A stretch of DNA of 16,924 nucleotides from an uncultured Methanomassiliicoccus sp. (GTDB lineage: Archaea; Thermoplasmatota; Thermoplasmata; Methanomassiliicoccales; Methanomassiliicoccaceae), in assembly GCA_905202485.1 (NCBI GenBank), contig CAJKRY010000021.1, positions 1-16,924 on the forward strand, given 5' to 3'. This document shows positions 1 to 5,506 of the stretch, piece after piece (within the stretch, counting starts at the first letter, position 1; every line of letters starts with the position of its first letter). The notes under the pieces were generated by a model, which made no database searches, had not been told where the DNA came from, and saw only the letters and a program-made list of their open reading frames with translations. Position numbers and translations under genes: made by a program.

Positions 1-2
1 TC

Positions 3-241
3 TCATTCATCCCATTGTCTGAAGCCAATGGGATTTCTGAGATTTAATCTTTAAAAAGGCAGCTTCTCCCGGCAAAGCCGCGATTAAGAACTTCCATGTT
101 CTCGAACCGCTGAGATCTTCAGAGTCTGCCGGGATGAACGAACTGAAGGTAAATATCGGAACAGGAAGCGTTGTCTGCATGGCAAATGACCTTCTGCCTG
201 CTGATGAAAACAACTGGTATGTCCCGGCCTGGCTCATTTGA
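3..241 (+). pseudogene. C-terminal fragment of an unrecognised protein, apparently frameshifted
   Basis: Two + strand frames read like one protein. Bases 3-44 (SFIPLSEANGISEI) run into TAA at 45-47. A second frame, open from 41, gives about 66 residues (KKAASPGKAAIKNFHVLEPL onward, ending NNWYVPAWLI) and stops with TGA at 239-241. The second frame has TGA codons at 20-22 and 38-40 and no ATG until 134, so it has no start of its own. A one-base shift near 40-45 would join the two parts. It is either a decayed gene whose upstream part lies outside the window, or a sequencing error. The overlapping minus-strand reading frame (7-261) is poor in protein-like character. I do not recognise the family. 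Confidence 0.4.
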
Positions 242-244
242 TGT

Positions 245-290
245 AAACTAATAAAATGCAATAAAATAGGATAAAATTCTAAAAATGGGT
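245..290 (-). terminator. T-rich terminator region between converging genes, with three phased ATAAAAT copies
   Basis: ATAAAAT occurs at 251-257, 261-267 and 271-277, exactly 10 bases apart, followed by AAAAAT. Read on the minus strand this is a series of T tracts directly after the CBS gene stop, which is the usual archaeal termination signal. The 10-base phase would also favour DNA bending. Confidence 0.5.
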
Positions 291-683
291 TTAGGCTGAG
301 TGTTCCTGCTGGAACTTAGTAAACAGCTCTTTCCAAGATAGAAAACCGACCATTTTTCCCTCAGAGTCTACTACCGGAAGACGGCGTATGTTCTTAGACA
401 TCATCATCTCCAGAGCTTCTTGGATAGGCGTGTCCTCAGAAACTGTAGCCACAGGCGTACTCATAACCTCTGAGACCTTCAGATACAGGAACTTGGTCTG
501 GTGGGTGAGGTAATGGCGCAGCACGTCACGCTCTGTGAATATTCCCAGAACATGCTCAGAATCATCGATTACAATTACGCTTCCCTGATCGTGATCCACC
601 ATGAGTTCTATTGCGCTTTGTACTGAGTCGTCAGGAGATACAACTTCCCTTTTGATCGACATATATTTTTTTACGGTAGACAT
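291..683 (-). CDS. CBS-domain pair protein
   Basis: This 130-residue protein consists almost entirely of two CBS domains. The first covers about residues 8-62 and ends in GIFTERDVLRHY. The second covers about 70-124 and has NIRRLPVVDSEGKMVGFLSW. Paired CBS domains form a Bateman module that binds adenine nucleotides or S-adenosylmethionine and usually regulates a partner. No effector domain is attached, so the target is unknown. It lies 53 bases downstream of the phospholipase C-like gene on the same strand and may share its transcript. A CTTTATC box at 714-720 could give it its own start. The first ATG is used here; AAGGA at 693-697 is a weak ribosome binding site. An alternative start at residue 8 would remove only a short lead. 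Confidence 0.9.
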   Translation of the reverse strand: MSTVKKYMSIKREVVSPDDSVQSAIELMVDHDQGSVIVIDDSEHVLGIFTERDVLRHYLTHQTKFLYLKVSEVMSTPVATVSEDTPIQEALEMMMSKNIRRLPVVDSEGKMVGFLSWKELFTKFQQEHSA

Positions 684-736
684 GCTATCAGTTCCTTAAT
701 ATCCCATATGGTTGATAAAGTGATCGCAGGAATACC

Positions 737-1489
737 TCAGGAGCTGCGATTTTCATACCAAGAGGCTTTTCTTTTAACGTATTTGTAACCCTTATTTGCT
801 GCAAACATAACTGCTGCCGCTGAGGCTGTTATCACTGTAACTGCATACAGGCCGAAAAACAGACTGACTGCCGACAGAACTGCGGTTGTGATGCTTACGG
901 CCAAAAGAATCTTTCTATGTCTGTACTGCTGTAAGCTCTTAATTCTCATCTCACAGCTATTCTCCGCCGGCGCAAAGACTGAAGCGAAAATCAGCGCCGA
1001 ATAATACGTTCCTTCCTTCAGCGCCTTGCGCGGATTTTTCTTATTCTTCACTTTTACGATGCATTCTCGTACAAAATCAGGAGAAGACTGCGCCGCGCTG
1101 AATCCGCGTTTGACTTCCTCCGCCGGAACTTCCAGCTTGCTGACCGCTTCCTCTCTTAAATCATGAGTCCAGCCCCGGAATCCTCTGGAGACTGACTTAT
1201 CCTGTATGTAATGAAGGGCTCTGCCGATGCTTCTCATTGCCGTGACTTGATCATTTTTCAAGTAAGCTTCTCTTGCCTCCCAGACATACGACATGACCAT
1301 TGAGGTAGAGGGATGGTGGTGAGCCGCTCTGCTGAAGGTGTTTTTGCCATTTGTCGATCTTTTGCGGTGATAGTCCGGCGAGCGATCCGGATCAATCACT
1401 CCCTGATACAGCGCCTGCCTCGAATCTCCATGAATATCAGCTTCCTCGGCGATTGCCCTGGCGATTGCTGTGTGGCTCTTCCATTTCAT
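737..1489 (-). CDS. Membrane-anchored zinc-dependent phospholipase C-like protein (S1/P1 nuclease fold)
   Basis: The 250-residue protein begins MKWKSHTAIARAIAEEA. Candidate metal ligands occur in the order known for bacterial zinc phospholipase C and S1/P1 nucleases: W3, H6, an Asp around 33-39, a His cluster at 57-59, H93-x3-D97 (LHYIQD) and H109-x3-E113 (HDLRE). Unlike the secreted enzymes it has no signal peptide. It ends in two hydrophobic segments at about 193-214 and 215-232, then a basic tail, so it is probably membrane-bound with the catalytic-like part facing the cytoplasm. The frame extends to an ATG at 1513. The ATG at 1489 is preferred because the TATA-like box at 1515-1524 would start RNA near 1494 and the protein then begins in the usual WxxH form. 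Substrate is not shown; a nuclease or a non-catalytic role is possible. Confidence 0.6.
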   Translation of the reverse strand: MKWKSHTAIARAIAEEADIHGDSRQALYQGVIDPDRSPDYHRKRSTNGKNTFSRAAHHHPSTSMVMSYVWEAREAYLKNDQVTAMRSIGRALHYIQDKSVSRGFRGWTHDLREEAVSKLEVPAEEVKRGFSAAQSSPDFVRECIVKVKNKKNPRKALKEGTYYSALIFASVFAPAENSCEMRIKSLQQYRHRKILLAVSITTAVLSAVSLFFGLYAVTVITASAAAVMFAANKGYKYVKRKASWYENRSS

Positions 1490-1514
1490 CCCGTTCCCGT
1501 TGTTAATTCCCATG

Positions 1515-1524
1515 AAAATATATA
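1515..1524 (-). promoter_or_regulatory. TATA box for the phospholipase C-like gene
   Basis: On the minus strand this reads TATATATTTT, close to the archaeal TATA consensus. Its centre is about 32 bases upstream of the ATG at 1489, predicting a leader of only a few bases. This decides the start in favour of 1489 over 1513. Confidence 0.5.
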
Positions 1525-1598
1525 ACTGAAACTAGGGGGTCGGTGAAAGTACCTACCCTGCCTGACGTCGCTATGATTCTCAGAAATGAAGACCAAAT

Positions 1599-1647
1599 GA
1601 CAATATTGTCTGCTATTTTGCATTATTTGTCTGTCAATTGTCAGACA
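1599..1647. promoter_or_regulatory. Two palindromes, probable operator pair in a divergent promoter
   Basis: GACAATATTGTC at 1599-1610 is a perfect palindrome. TGTCTGTCAATTGTCAGACA at 1628-1647 is palindromic except for one T/T pair. Both contain the half-site ATTGTC or GACAAT. Their centres are 33 bases apart, about three helical turns. They lie between the TATA boxes of the divergent phospholipase C-like gene and the four-helix membrane protein gene, and the second ends just before the latter's TATA box. They probably bind a dimeric regulator; none is encoded nearby. Confidence 0.45.
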
Positions 1648-1649
1648 TG

Positions 1650-1657
1650 TTTATTTA
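1650..1657 (+). promoter_or_regulatory. TATA box for the four-helix membrane protein gene
   Basis: TTTATTTA is centred about 27 bases upstream of the ATG at 1681, predicting a leaderless transcript that starts at that codon. Confidence 0.45.
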
Positions 1658-1680
1658 GCAGAAATTACATGCGATACATT

Positions 1681-2076
1681 ATGTCACCGGATGGGAAAAG
1701 AAACCAGCTTATCCAAGCCATTGGCTTTTCAATAATTGCCATCGGCTTAGCGGTTCTTTTAGTGACGTACTTTGAAGCAAGTATGCTGCTAATCGTACCG
1801 ATTGCGCTCCTGGTAATAGGCGCCTATGTAATGATTGCCGTCGGCATTCTGGGAAGAAACAAAAACAACTGGAATGCCGGAGAGAAGAAGACGGGCAGGA
1901 TCCTCTTTGCGGGAAGCCTGCTGGCTGTGGTAGGAGTATTGTTCATTGCAAATTATGTCTGGCCCGGCAACGAGATTATACTGCTTGCACTGGCTCTGAT
2001 CTGGCTCGGCCTCTCGGTAATGCTGATGAGCAAGAAAACAGACAGCTTCGCCTCAGGAAGAAAAGTCGCAAACTAA
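1681..2076 (+). CDS. Four-helix integral membrane protein, family not recognised
   Basis: The 131-residue protein begins MSPDGKRNQL. It has four hydrophobic segments at about residues 12-31, 34-57, 74-93 and 100-117. A charged loop (RNKNNWNAGEKKTGR) separates the two pairs and the tail is basic. The frame is open back to a GTG at 1543 and has an ATG at 1669, but the palindromes and the TATA box lie inside that extension. The start at 1681, 27 bases after the TATA box, is therefore preferred. No catalytic motif is visible. Its position in front of another small membrane protein and an MscS channel suggests an envelope role, but this is only context. Confidence 0.65.
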   Translation: MSPDGKRNQLIQAIGFSIIAIGLAVLLVTYFEASMLLIVPIALLVIGAYVMIAVGILGRNKNNWNAGEKKTGRILFAGSLLAVVGVLFIANYVWPGNEIILLALALIWLGLSVMLMSKKTDSFASGRKVAN

Positions 2077-2078
2077 AC

Positions 2079-2105
2079 GGGCGCCGGCCGCCTTTATTTT
2101 TTTAA
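2079..2105 (+). terminator. Hairpin plus T-run terminator
   Basis: A GC-rich block at 2079-2092 can pair GGCG (2080-2083) with CGCC (2089-2092). It is followed by TTTATTTTTTT. It begins three bases after the four-helix protein stop codon and is a convincing transcript end. Confidence 0.55.
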
Positions 2106-2133
2106 ATTTCAGCACTCGCCTGCCTTGATCTGT

Positions 2134-2159
2134 GCGCATAAATCTTATTAGGCGCATAA
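2134..2159 (+). promoter_or_regulatory. Promoter region of the three-helix protein gene with a direct repeat
   Basis: CTTATTA at about 2144-2150 is centred some 28 bases before the ATG at 2175, fitting a leaderless or near-leaderless start. GCGCATAA occurs twice, at 2134-2141 and 2152-2159, flanking this box. The repeats could be binding sites for a regulator, but this is unproven. Confidence 0.35.
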
Positions 2160-2174
2160 GCATCCGGCATATTA

Positions 2175-2489
2175 ATGTCATATTCGACAAAGAAAAGATC
2201 AGTGCATTCTCAGGTCATGTACAACAAATGGCGCATGAGTTCGGTTTTCCTCAACGTCATAGGTCTGATGCTGTTCATGTTCGCAATCGGCTTCGAAGAT
2301 AACCGTCTTATCTACATGGCTGCGTCAATCATTGTGCTCTGGATTGCTTTTGCTGTTACGTACATCTACTTTAACCGCAACAAGGGAACTCCGCTCGAAG
2401 CGCTCTCTAAGATATCATATGTCATCAGTCTGTTCCTTGCGGTTATGGTTACTGCGATGGTGGCAATATCGCTGCACAATATGCTTTGA
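2175..2489 (+). CDS. Three-helix integral membrane protein, family not recognised
   Basis: This 104-residue protein has a basic N-terminus (MSYSTKKRSVHSQVMYNKWR). Three hydrophobic segments follow at about residues 22-40, 46-66 and 80-101. The short loop after the second segment carries FNRNKGTPLEALSK. There are no cysteine, histidine or acidic motifs that would suggest catalysis. It ends 37 bases before the MscS gene on the same strand and is probably transcribed with it. A role as a small accessory membrane subunit is possible but rests only on position. Confidence 0.65.
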   Translation: MSYSTKKRSVHSQVMYNKWRMSSVFLNVIGLMLFMFAIGFEDNRLIYMAASIIVLWIAFAVTYIYFNRNKGTPLEALSKISYVISLFLAVMVTAMVAISLHNML

Positions 2490-2526
2490 CGCACATTCAT
2501 TAGGATGATCTGACAAAATAGCATGT

Positions 2527-3399
2527 GTGTCTTGGTATGATGAGATAGTTTACGGTGATATCACAATCCGTGAATTACTCATATTTATTTTTTCAATTGT
2601 CGTTGTTTATGCAGTAGCTAGATTCACTTTTTATATCATCAGGAAAGAGCTTTCCAAGAAGACTTCAAGAAATGCTGCCATTCAGAATGCCAGAATTATC
2701 GAATACATCGTTATCGCCATAGGCATCTACATAGCAATGTGGGAAGTCCTGCGCATGGATTTCTCGGCAATGCTGCTTTCTTTGAGCTTTCTCGGCGTGA
2801 CCATTGCTTTCGCCATCCGCGAGTTCTTTGCCAATGCTGTAGCCGGCATAATTATCGCTTTAACAAAACAAGTCGAAGTTGACGACTGGGTGCAGATTTC
2901 CGGCATTCCAGACACCGGCATGTGCATTGTCCGAGAGATAACTGTAGTAAATACAGTTCTCGAAGACCGCGATAAAAGAACTGTCTATATCCCCAATGGC
3001 TACCTGTTCAGGAACAAGACCATTAATTATTCAAAAAGAAAAGCTGTTGCCATTGAGATGAACTTTAAAGTGGCAGTGCTGGAGGATTTTGACCGCTTTG
3101 CTGACATAGTTTACGAGGAAGCGGAGAAGTATCCGTATACCATGCCCGATGCAGTAGGGAAGAAGGCGCAGAGAAATAAACGTCTGCTGGGGTTTACCTT
3201 CTTTCAGAGCCTGACTGACGAGGAAGTCGACAAAGACAACTACGATCCGCAGATCGAGATTATGTCAGTCGACGGCGACGGCATCAGCCTGCTGGTGAGA
3301 ATCTGGATAAGAAGGCCTGCCAAAAGTGAGGTTGCCATCACTGATATGTACATTTCTCTTACCAAACGGTTTAAAGATGAAGGTCTGGAAATCGTATGA
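2527..3399 (+). CDS. mscS: Small-conductance mechanosensitive ion channel, MscS family
   Basis: The 290-residue protein has the MscS core layout: TM1 at about 15-37, TM2 at 57-77, and the pore-lining TM3 from about 80 to 112. TM3 runs into the diagnostic segment VEVDDWVQISG. The beta-domain follows (REITVVNTVLEDRDKRTVYIPNG) and then the alpha/beta vestibule, ending in FKDEGLEIV. The length matches the minimal MscS form. These channels open on membrane tension to release solutes during osmotic downshock. The start is GTG; an ATG four bases upstream is in another frame, and an in-frame TGA at 2506 limits extension. Its stop codon directly abuts that of the convergent cardiolipin synthase-like gene. 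Confidence 0.92.
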   Translation: MSWYDEIVYGDITIRELLIFIFSIVVVYAVARFTFYIIRKELSKKTSRNAAIQNARIIEYIVIAIGIYIAMWEVLRMDFSAMLLSLSFLGVTIAFAIREFFANAVAGIIIALTKQVEVDDWVQISGIPDTGMCIVREITVVNTVLEDRDKRTVYIPNGYLFRNKTINYSKRKAVAIEMNFKVAVLEDFDRFADIVYEEAEKYPYTMPDAVGKKAQRNKRLLGFTFFQSLTDEEVDKDNYDPQIEIMSVDGDGISLLVRIWIRRPAKSEVAITDMYISLTKRFKDEGLEIV

Positions 3400-4836
3400 T
3401 CATAACAGCGGTGAGAACAGCCTGGAGATTCCTGATTTTAATCTCAGCAGGTAAGTTCTCTCAGCATACATTTTCTCAGTCCACTGATAACAGGACTTTA
3501 TGTCTTCCAGGAAGGCCTTTTCCTGCTGGAGTGCAGTTTTCTTACAGTAGATCACAGCATTGGTTTCAAAATTAAGATCCATGCTTCGGATATCCCAGTT
3601 TGCGCTGCCGATTGAAGTGACCTCTCCGTCTACCACGATTGTCTTGGCGTGTAAAAATCCGTCTCTGTAGATGTACGCTTTTACGCCGTATTTTATCAGC
3701 TCCCCTAAGAACGAAAGATTTGCCCAGTGCACGAACATGTGATCGATCTTCTCAGGAATCATCACTCTGACATCCACGCCTGAAAGGGCTGCCGACTTTA
3801 AGGCGTCTAAGAGACTCTCATTCGGTATGAAATAAGGAGTCTGCAGAAACACTCTGTATTTTGCTGAAGCGACCAGTTTCAGGTAGGCCTCCTGAATATG
3901 GTTTCTCTTTCTGTCCGGCCCTCCGGAGATTATCTGCACCGGCGACCCGTCTGCGTCTGGACTTTTCGGGAAGTATACCTTTGAGGCCTCCAAACCTGTA
4001 CGCGCTGCAAAGTTCCAGTCAAGCATGAATCTTACCTGGAGATCGTGCACGGCTCCTCCCCTGATTCTTAAATGCGTGTCCCGCCATCTGCCGAAAGGAC
4101 CGTTTCCTAAGTACTCATCTCCAATGTTGTATCCTCCGACGTATCCTATTTCTCCGTCGATGATAGCGATTTTTCTATGATTCCTGTGATTGAATCTTGC
4201 GTTGAAGACAGGAATATGCCTTAACAGAGAAGGAAAGAATGATGCCAGCTCTACTCCGGCTGCCTTCATCCGTCTGATGTCTGAACGTTTTAAGACTGTC
4301 CCGAAGCCGTCAGTCAGCAGGCAGACTTTTACTCCTTCTGCAGCCTTCTTGCACAGCATATCGATCAATCTCTCTCCGAGCTTGTCCTTCCTGATGATGT
4401 AGTATTCCAGATGAATGTGGCTTTCAGCATTTCTTATGTCATTAAACAGCGCTCTGAACTTTTCTGCTCCTGAGTTGAGAATGGCTACCTCATTGCCTGC
4501 TGTCAGTTCTGCTCCCGCTGATTTGAGTAATTCAACAAGATTGTCATAATGTGCCAGCTCGCCGCATTTTAAAGAGCAGGTTTCATCGCAGATCTGCTTC
4601 TGCTTCGATATTGCTCCCAGTTTAAACATGTCCTCCCGCTCTTTTTTTCTCAACTTCGGGCGGCTGAGCCTCATGCTGTATCCATAAAAAATATACAGCA
4701 GCAGGCCTGCCGGAGCATAGATCAGCATCAGAAAAAGCCAGAGCACTGCTGATCTGGGATTGTCCCTTTCAAAATAAAGTATAGCTACTGCTCCCGGCAG
4801 AGTTACGATCTGCGGGAGGATAGCGATCAAGTCCAC
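3400..4836 (-). CDS. cls: Cardiolipin synthase-like phospholipase D superfamily protein
   Basis: The 478-residue protein has the cardiolipin synthase layout. An N-terminal membrane hairpin at about residues 5-55 contains the family's ERDNPRSAVLWLF segment. Two HKD motifs follow: H220-R-K222-x4-D227 and H396-A-K398-x4-D403, each followed by a GxxN or SxN segment (GGYN, GSAN). The enzyme joins two phospholipids through a phosphatidyl-enzyme intermediate; archaeal PLD-type members make archaetidyl cardiolipin analogues. A Cys-containing insert (CDETCSLKC, about 83-91) lies between the membrane part and the catalytic domain. The start is GTG at 4836 with no clear ribosome binding site. It lies 37 bases after the DUF2148 gene and is probably co-transcribed. 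Exact lipid substrates cannot be read from sequence. Confidence 0.88.
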   Translation of the reverse strand: MDLIAILPQIVTLPGAVAILYFERDNPRSAVLWLFLMLIYAPAGLLLYIFYGYSMRLSRPKLRKKEREDMFKLGAISKQKQICDETCSLKCGELAHYDNLVELLKSAGAELTAGNEVAILNSGAEKFRALFNDIRNAESHIHLEYYIIRKDKLGERLIDMLCKKAAEGVKVCLLTDGFGTVLKRSDIRRMKAAGVELASFFPSLLRHIPVFNARFNHRNHRKIAIIDGEIGYVGGYNIGDEYLGNGPFGRWRDTHLRIRGGAVHDLQVRFMLDWNFAARTGLEASKVYFPKSPDADGSPVQIISGGPDRKRNHIQEAYLKLVASAKYRVFLQTPYFIPNESLLDALKSAALSGVDVRVMIPEKIDHMFVHWANLSFLGELIKYGVKAYIYRDGFLHAKTIVVDGEVTSIGSANWDIRSMDLNFETNAVIYCKKTALQQEKAFLEDIKSCYQWTEKMYAERTYLLRLKSGISRLFSPLL

Positions 4837-4873
4837 TATAGAGTATTTCGACTTACGTCGGCATCAATCTTTC

Positions 4874-5398
4874 TCAGGACCTGTCAAAGAAGATGTTCTT
4901 ACCTGTTGCTGAAAGCGGAATTCCTTGTGTAATATTTGCCTTTGTCAGACCTAAACGCTTTGCTGCAGCTCCGATGCGGTACATGATGCGGTTGTCCACG
5001 TTTAACTCTGAAGCCACTTTGGCTGCCGAGCCTAAAGCAATGCCTAAGTCTAACATTCTGATGGAACAGTTCGGGCCGTCGAATTCTATAGTGGTGTAGT
5101 GTTCATTGAACTCTGCGCATGAATCGCATCCGCAGGCACCGCAGTTCAGCCCCACTCCTTTGTGCGGCAGGAGGCCGATCAGCACTACTGCGTCAGCGTT
5201 GAGAACGTTATTGCCGTCTCTTGCATATCCAGGCCCTTTTTCCTTGGCCATTTCCACCATTTCCTCACCCAGCTCTTTCTTTTCATCATCTGTAAGAATC
5301 TTCACCTCGATAAAATCCTGGCCTACAGCCTTGGGAGCAGTTCTGGCAGCTACTTCCATCAGCTCGGCGACAATTTTTACACCGTTTTCTAAAGACAT
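4874..5398 (-). CDS. DUF2148 ferredoxin-like domain protein
   Basis: The 174-residue protein matches the DUF2148 family of anaerobic archaea and bacteria. It has a compact cysteine cluster C86-x2-C89-x-C91-x2-C94 (CGACGCDSC) with another cysteine at 111 (GPNCSIRML), suited to binding an iron-sulfur cluster. The N-terminal part (ENGVKIVAELMEVAARTAPK) and the helical C-terminus (GIALGSAAKVASELNVDNRI) are also family features. The redox partner and reaction are unknown. It probably heads a transcript that continues into the cardiolipin synthase-like gene 37 bases downstream. A TTAATA box at about 5423-5428 would place the RNA start near the ATG. Confidence 0.85.
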   Translation of the reverse strand: MSLENGVKIVAELMEVAARTAPKAVGQDFIEVKILTDDEKKELGEEMVEMAKEKGPGYARDGNNVLNADAVVLIGLLPHKGVGLNCGACGCDSCAEFNEHYTTIEFDGPNCSIRMLDLGIALGSAAKVASELNVDNRIMYRIGAAAKRLGLTKANITQGIPLSATGKNIFFDRS

Positions 5399-5457
5399 GA
5401 CTCATATAATGATCCACATAGTATTAACGTTATTCGCAAATATCGCTGTAATAATAA

Positions 5458-5480
5458 TTTAATTATAAAAATAAAGAAAG
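5458..5480 (-). terminator. T-rich terminator of the beta-helix surface protein gene
   Basis: On the minus strand, about 26 bases after the surface protein stop, the sequence becomes CTTTATTTTTATAATTAAA. This is an oligo-T archaeal-type terminator. The remaining intergenic bases to 5398 hold the DUF2148 promoter. Confidence 0.5.
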
Positions 5481-5506
5481 TGGTTTGCCGGCTTCAGTCA
5501 GTCTGG

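Noticed and set aside
7..261. 84-residue minus-strand reading frame
   Set aside because: It has low-complexity Phe/Ser-rich character and no recognisable family, and it lies opposite a more protein-like plus-strand frame. It runs against the T-rich terminator of the CBS gene.
3400..4836. Frameshift between the MscS and cardiolipin synthase-like genes
   Set aside because: The genes are on opposite strands and both C-termini look natural; the abutting stops are real convergence.
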